From Neocallimastix lanati (nom. inval.) (taxonomy: Eukaryota; Neocallimastigomycota; Neocallimastigomycetes; Neocallimastigales; Neocallimastigaceae), in NCBI GenBank assembly GCA_016946835.1, contig JACVTC010000145.1, positions 12,501 to 76,500 of the forward strand: a stretch of 64,000 nucleotides of DNA. The letters run 5' to 3'. A program made the translations under genes and the position numbers. The notes beneath the pieces were generated by a model. The model was not told the DNA's origin. It saw only the letters and a program-made list of their open reading frames with translations, and did no database searches. Of the stretch, positions 34,465 through 58,343 are shown in pieces. Numbering within the stretch: the first letter of the stretch is position 1; each line of letters starts with the position of its first letter.

Positions 34465-34973
34465 GTATTTATTTTTGAACCTTTTTTATTTAATTTTACA
34501 TAACTTTATATTTTATAATTTTTTGTTAAAAATTGGGTTTTTAATTTTTCTTTAATTCAAGAAAAATTAACATTATAATTAGTCTAATTAATATATTTTT
34601 AGTTATTTATGAAGAATTTAAATTAATAAATAAATAGATAAATGAATAAATAAATAATTGATTAATTAAACAAATAAATAATTAATAATTGAATAAATAA
34701 ATTTCAATAATTAATAAGAAAAATATATAATTCATTTTTAAATTAATTTTTTCAATTTTAATTTAAACATATATATTACAGTATATTAATAGTATATTAA
34801 AAAGATTAATATAATAAATTTTATAACTTATTTATTTCTGTCTTTTTATTTATGGCAGAAATATAAATTTAATTAATGAAGAAAAGGAAAATAATAAATA
34901 ATTAAATAATATATATAAATAATAAAATAAGGTGGTCAATTTACCTTAGGTTTTTTGTTTCTGAAGGAAAGAA
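34465..34973. other. AT-rich spacer
   Basis: Short AAT/AAAT-rich stretches and no supported gene. Confidence 0.5.
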
Positions 34974-37280
34974 TAAATTTTTTTTATATAGCTGCAATTA
35001 TTGCAAATTTCAACTTTATTCGTTTATTAATATATTAGTTTATTACTGTACATATATATTTTTTAAAAAACACAAAATTAGTATTAAAAAATACTATTTT
35101 TCCAAATTGATCATAAAATTTTCTAAACCGTAATGTGATGTAAAAGTAATATCTAAAATAAAGTCTATAAATAAATTTAGAGAAAAGTCCATATATAACG
35201 AACCTCACCTCAAGATTATATGATTTCAGGTTTAAAGGAATTATTATCCTTGATTAGCGTTTGAATTGACGATCTGAAAGAAATAATGGTCTTCTCCTTC
35301 AAACGAAATGGCTTAACTCCTACCCTCCTGTTAATTTGCGCTTATACCATCGTGATAACAATCCTTGTCGAGTACTAGCCCTAGGCCTAATTTCTGTAAA
35401 GAAAAATGCAGATCGCACCAAGAATGGCATTTTAGAATGATCATCAGAAATGATTTAGTTATTAAACAAAACATCCCACTCCTTTTTATAATTTAAATCA
35501 ATAATATTTTCATCTCTTCCACCAAGAAGGAAGTTATATAATGGGTACCACATCACATATATATTTACACACTCATTATTCAGAAAATTACTAACGTTAA
35601 CATGATTTTCACCAATTGATCTATTTACTACATTATTGCGTTATTGGTAATCATACTATTAGTTTCATTATCACTAATATTAATATTCTTATTTTTCACT
35701 ATCAATACTATTACTTTTATAAACGACACTATTGCAATTATTATAATTATTATTATTACCAACACTATTGCTATTGTTATAATTATTATTAAAATTATAA
35801 ACTTTCGTACTTCTATTAGAATTAATATTTGATAATATATTATTAATATATGTAACAACAATGTTTGCGTTACTATTCGATGACGAAATTACAAAAATTA
35901 TTTCATTAAGAATTTCAATATCCATAAAATATTTCATTCGAAATTCAGGGAAAGGATAGTATTTAGAAAACCAGTATTCCAATTGAAGATTACTATTTTC
36001 TCTATAACAAGAACAACGTTCTGGACAATGCTCTTCAACTGTATTGTCAGTTTTAATAACACAAGCATTGAATTTATATCCATATCTGGCACGAAGTATC
36101 CGTCGGAAACCATACTATGTTCAGGATACTTAAAGTTAAGCTTTAAGTAGTCTCTAGTTTTCTTAAATTTATCTTTCTTAGAAGCCTTAGCACTATTTTT
36201 CTTCCATATTTCTATCCCAGTGATGGAAATTTATTTAATTTGACTACAAAATTTTTTTACTTTTTTTATTAGATGACATCTACAACTTTATATCTCTCTA
36301 AGAAAAATGGAGATAATACTATTAAAGAGTTTTTACATTTTTTTAAAACATCTGACCTGAGCAATCGTACATTTTTCCCACAGAGGAAGAATATTAATTT
36401 CTTTAGAAATACAATAAAGGGATGTAACACTATTCGCATTGGAAAATCCTTAAATCCAGTAGAATCCTGAATTAAGTGGTGTCTGTGTACTTCTCGTTCA
36501 TTCTTTGTTCGATCCAAAGAGGTGTATAATACGAAACCTGCTCAATTACTACAGCAGAAAATGACTTTGGTTTATAAGAGATTGGAATATGAGGATTCTT
36601 AAGAAATCATTTAATGGAATAAATTGCTTGTCTAACTTTATTATTCATTCTCTGTATGATAGGTTTCAGTTCTAAATCATTTGAAAACGGTACATCAAAG
36701 CAAGTATTGTAATTTGTTATAGGTAGCTATTGTCTTGAAAGATAAAAGGTATGATCATTTTTAATAAGAAATTCGGAAACTTCTCTTCGTACAATTAAAC
36801 TTTGGTATTTATTGATTCCAAATTGTATTTCATTGTTTCTAGCCAACTTATTGGTAAATTTTAACAGTTTCCTAAGTTGATATTTTATTTGTGAACATAG
36901 TTCAATGTCATCTGCGAAAAGATTTCTACAACAGTGTTTATTTCTAATCGAGATTGCATATTTATCATATTCATTAAAAATGTCATTAATGAACGAGTAA
37001 AACAAAATTGGTGAGAGGGAGCAACCCTTGAAGAACACTTTTCTTAACACTAAATAATTTAGATGATTGTCCATCAATCCTTACACAAGCCTTGTAAGAT
37101 AAGTATAAATTTTCAATAATATGATAATATTTACCTCTGATACTTAAGTGATGAATCAGTTTAAATTTTTTTTTTTCCTAAATCCGTTATATTTTTTTAT
37201 TGAATTGATTCACATAGTCTATTATAAGAGTTATCAATTTTAGCTAATTCATTGGAATCACATGCAGATTTTAACTCTTA
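34974..37280 (-). mobile_element. Degenerate LINE copy (family B)
   Basis: The 3' end on the minus strand matches family B: ATAGCTGCAATTATTGC after a T run (34980-35020), against ATAGCCGCAATTATTGC at 4111. Going right: the C-terminal tail (35220-35520), a knuckle remnant with CPERCSC (about 36000-36040), a linker region (36269-36517), then RT with GCSLSPILFYSFINDIF, LFADDIEL and NNEIQFGINK (36727-37077). About 37080-37280 continues upstream RT in broken form. Many stops. No endonuclease is recognisable. Confidence 0.8.
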
Positions 37281-38779
37281 ATTTATTTATACTTTAAATG
37301 TTTTACCTTTTGAGGACAATAATTTTTGCTTGACATTCTATACATCGCTTTTCTGATTTCTGCTGATGATATAATCTCTATTCATAAATTCTATCTATTA
37401 GTATTCCAACTAAAACAAAGTGAAGGTTTTTCAGTGTTAGAATATGAATAAATATTTTTAGAATTTGGATTAGGTATATTGGGAGCATTGAGTGTTATTT
37501 ACCACGGTTACTCTATTAGTTGAACTGGGATTTGCTGAGTTTCTATTTTGGATATTAATTTTTGTTTTTAAATGTTGAATAGAAATTTTATGATTTCATT
37601 TGGAACAACTACAATATGAAATATTAATTCCTGATTTTTCTTTTTCAAATATTTTTACGAGTTTTGGTTTGTCGAAAAGTGTATACAAACGAGTAATCTT
37701 AAATTATAATAAAAGTAATAAGATAATAGTATTAAATAAATTAATTGATATAAATTGATATAACATATATCCATCAAAAAAGTTTTTTTTCTTTTAAACT
37801 AAGCTTCAAAATTAACATTACACACATTATTATGCTAAATTTTAAATAATAAATATTATTCATACACTCTATTATTACTTAATGAATAATACTTTTTTTT
37901 TTTATATAAAATATAGTTAATTATATAAATTAATTAGATAAATGAAAATTTTAAATTTGTTATATAATTGTTTTATTATTAATTTTTAATATTCTATTGA
38001 AAAAAGTTTCTTCTGTTTTAATTACTATTATTATTTTTTGCCATTATTGTATTATTTTAATTTGTTTCTTTCAATTGCTATATGAGAATTATTATGATTA
38101 TTAAAGATATTTTTTTTTATAATAATAAGGTAAAAGAATAAACAAATGGATATATTAATAATAAATAAATTATATATTAATTATATATAAATAATAGATA
38201 AATAATAAATAAGTAAATATATAAATAAATTGTTCATAAGAAATAGTCAGTGGTGATATATAGGTGTTACAAAATTCATATAATATCATATCATAATACA
38301 GGAGTTGTCCTGGATTGATTTTGAATTTTTAAATATTGAGAAAACGATCTAGGAATATTTTTGAAAAATGAAGTCTCTTTAATTTATGAATTTTTTTATT
38401 CGTCCTACATTGTCATTTAAATTCACCATATTTTTCAGAAATATATAGCTATATATTCAGATTCAAATTTTAAATAAATATTTATTTTCATTCTTATTAT
38501 ATTCATCATGATAAAATATGAGTCTGTGATATAGTATTCTTTTTTGGTTTCATTAGATATTTAATAATTCTAATATAATAAAATAATATCTCATGTAATT
38601 CATGGTACTAATAAAAAAAATGTTCTATTAATTAAAAATTACTAGCTTCAAAAAAAAAAAAAAATTTGTTTTATCATTTTAATTAATTTATAATTTTTTA
38701 TGCTAAAAGACTTATTTTCTCATATTCTTGATAACATAAACAATAAATAAATCTTCCATCATATAGAATTATCAATAAT
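37281..38779. other. AT-rich spacer with possible LINE traces
   Basis: Positions 37281-37700 are somewhat less AT-rich and may be decayed LINE sequence, but no domain phrase is secure. The rest holds nothing recognisable. Confidence 0.4.
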
Positions 38780-40285
38780 TCAATTACTTATTCTAATACG
38801 AAAAATAATGATTCTTATAATAATTATAATTCAAGTAACATTTCAAATGGTACTATAATTTCTCATGATTATTGTGATATTTCTTCAAATGATGACCATA
38901 ATTCTAATATACTCAAAATCCATCTCAAACAAATAATAATATTTATGAAAATTCTAATTTTGACAATTCAATTAATGTCATTAATTATAGGCAAAATCCC
39001 GATAATTTATACCAAATTTGGAGTTAATTGTTATTTTCTGAAAGAAAACGACCATTACCTACAAGTTTTCCAGATTCCAAAATAGTTATTCCTTCTATCT
39101 TTAGAACTGAAGAAAGTTAGATCCCGATGATAACTATATTATCATTTCTATTTATTCTGATTCTCCTAATAACTATGATGAAGCAATTAGTTACAACAAT
39201 AAAAATTATTGAATTAATCCTATTAAAAATGAATTAAATAATTTTATATCCAAACGAGATTATAACTTTTGTTTCAAAAATTCCTTCTGGTAAAAGCATT
39301 ATTTTTAAATTTTTTTTTTTTTTTGCTGCAAAAAGAAATAATAATAATTTTATTTATAAATATAAAGAACGTTTTGTTGTTAGAGGTTCCTGTCAAAAAT
39401 GGGGACTGATTATGATCTTCCTTATTCCAATACTTTTAAATATTGATAATCTTAAGCAAAATTAAAGTATTTGGATGCATCATATATTACAATAACAACT
39501 TGAATAAAAAATAAAAATTTGAACCAAACATTAAGCAAGGTATGTTTTTTGGAATTAATTTCGAATCCAATAGTTACATTGCTATGGATATTAAAAAATC
39601 AAAGCATCCGCTTAGTCCTCGAAGCTGTTTTTCAAGAAAACATACATACTAACTATAATTTCAACTATGGTATATCAAAATGCAAGAATAAACAAGACAC
39701 TTATAATAAATCCACAATAAATTATAACAATAACTTCAATCATTCTTTAATAGAAGATAATACAATTATTAGTAATTCAAAAGAAGATGATGAAACTCCA
39801 CAAACGGCAATGCAACAAGATAATTCATCACAATACAAACTAAGTAATAATGAAAAAGACAATAATGGAGAATCTCCAAATAATGATATATTTTTAAATA
39901 ATACATATACCAAGAACTTAGTTTATAGAAACCACATATTGTCATTACAAAATCAGTAATATTAAAAAATGCAATACATCATGTTCCGGTGATAATTACA
40001 TATCCAAAAATAATGAACCATTCGTTTCAACCGCATACAAGAGCGCAATAACTATATTATACTGACAATATAGCTTCGAAAATTTACATTGAAAATGGAG
40101 AAATCAATACAAAGTTTAAACGCATATCCATAAAATACTATTTCAATAAAGATAATACCATAAATAATAGAATAAAATTATAATACAAAAACACTAATGA
40201 TATGCTTGTTGACCCTTTAAATAAAAATATAAATGGATTTAAAATGAAAACATTCACTGATAAAATATTCTATAAATCACATTGA
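38780..40285 (+). mobile_element. Ty1/copia remnant: RT to RNase H
   Basis: Plus-strand broken phrases in copia order: RPLPTSFPDSK, NNYDEAISYNNKN, KYKERFVVRGS (about 39360-39390), an Asn-rich open stretch at 39519-39959, PFVSTAYKSAITIL (RNase H region, about 40020) and TNDMLVDPLNKNINGF (about 40195-40240), the usual copia C-terminus. It ends near a poly(A) run (40289-40313). It is heavily mutated, with the RT core largely lost. Confidence 0.7.
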
Positions 40286-40635
40286 TTCAAAAAAAAAAAA
40301 AAAAAAAAAAAAAAAGATTTTTTCATAAATTTATTAAATAATACATAAAATTTATTGTTTAATATCTCCATAAATTATTTATTTAATTAATTCAAATAAT
40401 TTAAATTTAGAGGGAATATTACAATATGTGAATTTATATATTAAAATTAAATAACTCTAGAATTATGATAATATAAATTATTAGTATAAACCTAATATAA
40501 TGTAATTAAATAAGAGTATACCGTAACCATCCACATTTTTAGAGTAAATACATGTAAATTTTATTATGTTAAACATTTGTAATTGCCTATTTATATTATA
40601 AATAACTTTATTAATTCAATAATAGTAATAATAAT

Positions 40636-40833
<198 letters not shown>

Positions 40834-40923
40834 TATAATAAAACTATATAAAAAAAAAATTAATTATAACAATAAAGATTTAATTGTTTAGTTTTTTTTT
40901 TTCTTTTTTTTCCATATCAAAGA

Positions 40924-40941
40924 TCAAGTCACATGACTTGA
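40924..40941. promoter_or_regulatory. Dyad TCAAGTCA-CA-TGACTTGA upstream of aminotransferase
   Basis: An 18-bp dyad with 8-bp arms about 200 bp before the start codon, in the only non-AT-rich part of the upstream region. Its core GTCACATGAC resembles E-box-type sites bound by dimeric bHLH or bZIP factors. A regulatory role is inferred only from symmetry and position. Confidence 0.3.
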
Positions 40942-41138
40942 ACTTAATGGATGATTGATTTCATCATATATAACTAGGGTAGGACAGAAATTAAAAAAAT
41001 TCTACTCTTCTTTTCTATATATTTTAATTAATCTATAAAAAAAAATTTTTAAAATAAAAAATTATTTATTTTAATTGTATAAAATTTGAAATTTATTGAT
41101 ATTAATTATTAATATATAATATATATAAAATAAGAAAA

Positions 41139-41748
41139 ATGGGTGTTCGTAAGTATTTATTTAAAATATATCTTTTAAAGTAATAATTTATTTATATTCT
41201 TTATTTAACAGGTTTATTTTATTTATTTTATATTTTCGTTTCTCTTTTTAAAATTTTATATATTAAAATTATTTCTTTATTTTATATTTATTTTTATATA
41301 TAAATTTTTTATATATAATAATAAATTTTATTTATTATTACATTTATTTTCATTTTAAATAAAAGATATCTATTTGAAGAATTCTGGTGATACTACAACT
41401 ATCGAAAAATCAGAAGATGGTAATAAATTGGAAATTAAAAATTATCCTTTAGGTTGGTTTTTTTTTTTTTTTTTTTTTTTTTATACTTGTATTTTTTTTA
41501 TTTTTTGTTATTTTAAAATATTATTGCTCAATATCAAATAAAAATAAAATAATTTTAATATATAAAAAAGGAGTTTATACAACAGCAAGAACTTGGCAAA
41601 GAAAAAGTATATATGATTTTCAAGGACATATAAATCGTTTGGGTATGAATTATGAATTTATAAAGCAAAGTATATATATACTTTGCTTTCGTGGATATTA
41701 TAAATATTTTAAATATATTATTATAGTAATAAAAAACAATTAACACTA

Positions 41749-41780
<32 letters not shown>

Positions 41781-42375
41781 TAGTTTATGGTTTAAATAAC
41801 ATTAGATATGTTCAAAATCATGAAGAATTTCAAAATTCAGATAAAGAAATTGGTAAATGGCTTTTATTATATATATATAATCATTAAAAAAATTTCAATT
41901 TTAAATTTAATTATTAATATTATTAATTATTTAATTATTAATAATTTTTATTTATTATAAATATTTTAATAATATAATATATATATTTGTTAATATTATA
42001 TTTTAAAAATGTTGAAAAGTTGAAAGTGAAGAAATTAGTAAAGTAATGGAACCTTTACGTGATACTGAAAAATTTACTGTACTAATTAAGAAGCTTATTC
42101 AAATGGGAATGGTTGCTTTTTATCAAGAAAATAATAAAGACGAATTAAAAATGACAATACTTGTCACTTTTGACTTTAAGGTATATATATATAGCATATT
42201 TGAAATATAAATTATTTAGTCATTATTCTGCTTTTTAATATATATAATATATATATATATATATATTTTTTTTTTTTTTGAATAATTATTATTTTTTTTT
42301 ATTTATCCTTTCGATTTTAATATTGTTCTAATTTAATTTAAAATTTATTTATTTAATATTCATTTATTCTTTCTT

Positions 42376-42410
<35 letters not shown>

Positions 42411-43011
42411 AAATAGTTTACCGTACCCGAAATATATATTCACATTTGTGAATTACCAATTCAAAAATCAGATACAATTAGTGTTGGTTCTGCATTATTA
42501 CAAAGACATAATGCAAAAGTTAAATACTCCCAATGGGCGAAGTAAATATAATTAAAATTGATTTTTTTAAAAATATTCTTTATCATTTGTTATATATATA
42601 TATATTTGTTTTTTTATAAAATTTTAAAATGGAAAAATAATAATAACAATTCATTATCAATTTTAATATATATATATATATTATTTTTGATAATATACTA
42701 GAGATCGTGCTTCCTATGAAGAACAATTAGTTGAAAAGAATTTAAATGAAATTGTGATGTATGATTCGGATGGTAATTTATATGAAGGTCTTTCAAGTAA
42801 TTTTTATATTTATTATAATGATACGATTTATATTGCTCCAGAAGATGCTGTACTTGAAGGTACCATTGGAAAAATGGTATTTAAAGGGTGTAAAGAAATG
42901 AATATCCCAGTTAGAAGAGAATTTCCAAAAATAAAAGATATAAAAAAATGGGCTGGTGCTTTTATTACTAGTAAGATTTTATATTATAACATATATATTA
43001 GTATTATCAAA

Positions 43012-43067
<56 letters not shown>

Positions 43068-43331
43068 CATTAAAAATTTAGTATTATCTAATTTAAATAA
43101 ATAAATAATAAATGAATAATTAATTAATTAATTATATATGTATATTATATATAAAAAAGGTACATCAAGACTTGTTCTTCCAATAACGAAATTCTATTAT
43201 AATAAGTAAGTTTATAACTTCAAAATTATATTTCAATATAGATTTATATATTTTATTATTTTTTTCTATTTTATTTATTATTAATAAATGAATAAATATA
43301 AATGAATAAATATTTCTGTATAAATAATCTA

Positions 43332-43373
<42 letters not shown>

Positions 43374-43520
43374 TTTTTTTTTTTTTCTTTTAAATTTTTA
43401 TTAATTTTTAATAGTGAATTATATGAACTTCCAGTTGATGCAACAATCGTTACTATTAAGCAATACGTTTCTGAAGAAATTAAGAATGCATCTATATATG
43501 TCTTTCCTGAGATGTTTTAA
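41139..43520 (+). CDS. Class IV PLP-dependent aminotransferase-like protein
   Basis: Nine exons: 41139-41148, 41366-41452, 41571-41642, 41784-41852, 42020-42180, 42417-42541, 42702-42970, 43160-43205 and 43415-43520. They sum to 945 nt, giving 314 residues, normal for the fold-type IV family (branched-chain/D-amino-acid aminotransferases and aminodeoxychorismate lyases). The frame is open across all eight junctions. Diagnostic parts: GVYTTARTW and INRL near the N-terminus; NAKVKYSQWAKDR, the region that normally holds the PLP lysine; SDGNLYEGLSSNFYI, the DG..EG..SN.F signature; then PEDAVLEGTIGKMV and FITSTSRLVLPI. The VKYSQW/AKDR form resembles a divergent branch also found in plants rather than standard BCAT, so the substrate cannot be named. 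Introns are short and T-rich, with canonical GT-AG ends. Exon 1 encodes only three full codons. Confidence 0.85.
41662..41689. repeat. 28-bp perfect palindrome in intron 3
   Basis: The sequence from AAAGCAAAGTATA onward equals its own reverse complement (centre at 41675/41676). It lies 20 bp inside intron 3 of the aminotransferase gene and could form a hairpin next to the donor site. Confidence 0.9.
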
Positions 43521-43744
43521 GTAGATTAATTTGTGAATGAGGAAAGTTAAATAATAATAATAATAATTTTATTAATAATTGTTAACGAACAAAAAATATA
43601 TATACATATATAAAAATAAATATAAAAATAAATTGTAAATAAATATTATAAATAATAAAAATTATTCAATTAATAGCAAACAATAATTAGTTAATTTATA
43701 TAATTAAATAATTTTTTTTTGTGATACCTAAAAATATATATATA

Positions 43745-43782
<38 letters not shown>

Positions 43783-44095
43783 AAAAAATTATAATAGTAA
43801 TAAAAGATTTTTTTAAATATATATCCAAAAATATATTTATCAAGTTGGAAAAGTTTAAACTAAACACTATAAATTAATTAAATATAAATTTTAAATAATA
43901 ATTATTAATTAAATGAATAAAAAAAAAAAAAAAAAAAAAAGCCAGAGACTGTTTTAAAAATAAAAATAAACCAAAAAGAATAATATCACATAAATAAATA
44001 TTTAGTTTATATATTTTTATTCATAATAATCAATTTTTATTATATATTATTATTTAAAAATATTTTTTTATTCAAATTTAAAAGTTTTTTTTTTT

Positions 44096-44127
<32 letters not shown>

Positions 44128-44459
44128 TTTTTTATTTTTATTTTTATACATTAAATTTACAATATATTTTTATTCTAGATTTATAATTGGTGAAAATAAA
44201 AGATTAATATTTTTGATTGAGAAATATATTTTATTTCTAACAGACTGATTTTATTATTATTATTATTTTTTTTATATTAATATTGATAATTGTTTTTATT
44301 TTTGAAGTATGATAAATTCAATAATACGATATGACTTTAAATATTAATATGATTTATTTATTTATTTTTTTTTATTATTATTTTATTTTCTTGTTATTAT
44401 TAAAAAATATTTATATATTAAAATATTTATATTTATAATAAATTTGATATATAAAAAAA
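43521..44459. other. 3' flank and AT-rich spacer
   Basis: Poly(A) 43746-43780 and 43919-43940 and poly(T) 44082-44133. No gene is supported. Confidence 0.5.
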
Positions 44460-54983
<10,524 letters not shown>

Positions 54984-55325
54984 ATTATACACCATATAAT
55001 AATAATTAACACAATCAGAATATTTTTATAATAAATAGAGATTAATATATTTCAAACATTATTTTTTTATATATTAAAAAAAAAATTATATATATAATTA
55101 TATATAAATTATATTGTTCAAATTATTCAAAACTTTTTTTTTTTTTTTTTAATTTTTATTTTATTTTTTAATAAATAGTTTTTACTACATCTATTGTGTA
55201 GAAAGTAATACATAATACATAATTCATAAAAAAAATTAACATAAATAATATACCATATTATTATTCCAAATAACAAAAAAAAAAAAAAATGCAAATAAAT
55301 TTTTTTTTATTTAATAATTATTATC

Positions 55326-55368
<43 letters not shown>

Positions 55369-55739
55369 CTTATTATTAATATTATTATTATTATTTTATT
55401 AATATTACACATTTGTAGTTCAAATTTTCAATTTCATTCTAATGTAAAATAAAAACAATTTACAATAATAATAATAATAAAAAAAAAAAATCCATATATT
55501 CAATAAACATATATAGAAATAAAGAAAAATAAAAAAAAAAAAAAAATTTTTTTTAATTAAATTTAATTGTTATTTATAATTAAAATAAAAATGAGCTTAT
55601 TATTATTAGTTATTTTAAATAAATAAATAAATTAGAAAAAAAAAAATGAAACCCTTGGTATTTTAAAATTTTTAATTTTAGCAAATAATATAGAAAACCA
55701 AATATTCATAAATCTCAACATAGGAAATTGTTAAATATT
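54984..55739. other. 3' flank of the LRRC9-like gene
   Basis: AT-rich with (ATT)n at 55325-55400. The first 40 bp or so after the stop are also present in the duplicated fragment at 56.36 kb. No gene is seen. Confidence 0.6.
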
Positions 55740-55990
55740 AGCCAATAAGTGGGTAGAAATGCCGATAAATGTCCAAGCTTAGTAGTATGAGGGGAAGTTT
55801 CCAAATTACTAAATAAAAAAGATCCTACCTTTTATCTCTCAATACAAGTGTTAACCTAAAAATGAATTACTGTACCTTCTTAGGTGTACCATTTTCATAT
55901 GATTTAGAACTGAAACCTATTATACAGGGAATGAATAATAAAGTTAAGAAAGTCTTTAATAGAATAAACTGTTTTTCTAAGAATCTTCAT
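55740..55990 (+). mobile_element. LINE RT scrap (family B), plus strand
   Basis: Broken phrases LVV.GEVSKLL, DPTFYLS, then CTFLGVPFSYDLELKPIIQG and MNNKVKKVFNRIN correspond to the region after the RT catalytic box in the LINEs of this window (compare YTYLGIPF...LKPII at 7.0 kb). It is the only plus-strand LINE piece noticed here. Confidence 0.75.
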
Positions 55991-56210
55991 ATTCAATGAA
56001 TATTTATTATGATTTTTATTTTATCATAATTAATCTTAACGAAATTTTCTAATCTTTCTAGGTTTAATAAAAATATATTGTTTGAAATTTATATTTTATA
56101 TTAGATATCATATATATCCATATATATTTATAATATATATGTATACAAGTTTTCAATAATAACGAATAATAAAAGAAAAATTAATTAATAAAATAAAAAA
56201 TAAAAAAAAT

Positions 56211-56402
56211 TAGGAATATAATTTAGATAGTTTAAATGTATGAGATGGTCAATCCTTTTTCGGTTCGAAAACATCCAGCTCTACTTCCTACCACCAAAAT
56301 AAAATGACCTATTAAAGTGACAGCTATAGTATTTGATGTGAAATCCTCGATTCAAACGAAATAAATTATACACCATATAATAGTAATTAACACAATAAGA
56401 GT
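56211..56402 (+). pseudogene. Decayed duplicate of LRRC9 exon 19
   Basis: From the splice-acceptor AG and the start of exon 19 (TAGGAATATAATTT) through the stop codon and about 40 bp of 3' flank, this matches 54831-55022 with scattered substitutions and a small indel. It is broken by in-frame stops (for example TGG to TGA in the first third, and TGT to TGA at the CPIK codon). The duplication includes intron and flank sequence and has no poly(A) tail, so it arose by DNA duplication, not by retroposition. It lies 1.38 kb from the parent, with the LINE scrap between. Confidence 0.9.
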
Positions 56403-57241
56403 TTATATAATAAAATATTTTCTTCTTTTTTATTATCAGTTGCAAAAAAAATTTTTTTTTTTTTTCTTTGAAATTCCATTTTTATAAAGATTTTCAAATA
56501 TAATTTTTTTTTATTAATGAAATTATTTAAAACGTAATAAATAATTAATATTTATAAATATGGTATTACATATTTATTATTATTATTACTACTAAATCAT
56601 ACTTGTTCCCCCGTAAGTATTTCCAAGATTTCTGTTCATTTTGAATTCTAACCTTTTTATTTTTATAAAATATTTATATATAATTTAAGATATTTAATAT
56701 TATATAATTAAAACTATAATGATATTAAAATTATTTTAATATTTTTTTTATTAAAATATTCTATTAAAATAAAAAATTTCATAATATTAATAAAATATTA
56801 TATATATAAAACTAAAAATAAACTAAAAAATCATTTTTATCCTTATTTTAATTTTATATTATAGATGTAAATATAAATAAAATATAAATGAGAAATAAAA
56901 AAAAAAAAAAAATTAAAACTTTAACCGGAATTCATGGAAAAAAAATAAAAGTTACAAAGGAAAAATTTATTAATGAAATAAAAAATTTTGTAATAAAAAA
57001 ATGGAAAGAATATTTTTTTTAATAATTATTTTATTTTAGATATATAAAATCTTTTATTCTTATTTTTTTTATTTTATTTTTTTATTTTATTTTTTTTTAT
57101 TTTAATTTATTTTATTATTTTTTTTTTGTTAATTGTCTATTAATCATTTTAATACAACTAATTTTTTTTATTGTTTAAGATGTCATTTAACTACTAACGT
57201 TTATTAAAACAAAAAATTTTTTATTGTAATACGATTTTAAA

Positions 57242-57287
<46 letters not shown>

Positions 57288-57865
57288 TTTATTTTTTCTT
57301 TTACAAATATTAAATTATTAATAATATTTTTAATTTTTATTTATATTCATAATATAATTTTTTTTATTATTATTAATTTTTTTAATTATATTTTGGTTTT
57401 TATTTTTATTTTTATTTTTCTATAAATATATATATATATATTAGTAATAATGAAAAAACTTATTATTATTATTTTCTATTATATTGTATTATTTTATTAT
57501 AAATAATAATATTAATAAAAACTTAAAGAGTTTTTAATAATATTAAAAATTATTCATTTTTATTATTTAATTTTTATTTTTATTATTTAATATTAATATT
57601 AAATATAACTTTTTTTTAACTATTTAATATATTAAATATTATTACCTTTTTTTTATATATATATTAAAATATTTATTTTTTATTTGTTAATCTATTAATA
57701 TTTTTTTTTTCTTTATTATTCATTTGTTATTTTTATTTTTTATTTTTATTTTTATTTTATTTTATTTTATTTTATTTTTTTTTATTTTTTTTTTTTTTTT
57801 TTTATTTTGTTTTATTTTTTTATTGTTTTAATTATCAATATAATTTAATAGAAAATTATCAATAA

Positions 57866-57902
<37 letters not shown>

Positions 57903-58069
57903 GTTTAAATAGTTGTTAAAATTCGAAATATATTTATTGAAAAAAAAAACTATTAGATTAATTTTAACTATTATAAATAGATATATATTTTTTATTTAAT
58001 ATTTTTCTTTGGATAATTTTTTTTTTTTAATTTTTTAGTTTTGATTTTATATTTTAAATATCATTGTTT

Positions 58070-58122
<53 letters not shown>

Positions 58123-58343
58123 TATTAATTTTTAATTGTAATTAAAAAAAAAAAAAAAAGTAAAAATTATAAATTTTGAGAGGAATTGAATTTTTATGAA
58201 TTAAATATGGTATCAAAATAATGATTATTATTAATTATTAATATTATTATGAATTCTTCTTCTTATTAATTAATCATTATACTTTATTTATTTATTTTTA
58301 TTATTTATTTATTTATTTATTGATTTCCAATTTTTTTTTTTTT
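56403..58343. other. AT-rich intergenic region
   Basis: Homopolymers and (ATT)n (58075-58122). A 44-codon frame at 56888-57022 (Lys-rich, with TLTGIHGKKIKVT) stands out only slightly against the background. It could be a small exon or chance. Confidence 0.5.

Noticed and set aside
39519-39959. 146-codon Asn-rich gene
   Set aside because: It sits inside a copia remnant between RT and RNase H phrases and lacks an independent start context.
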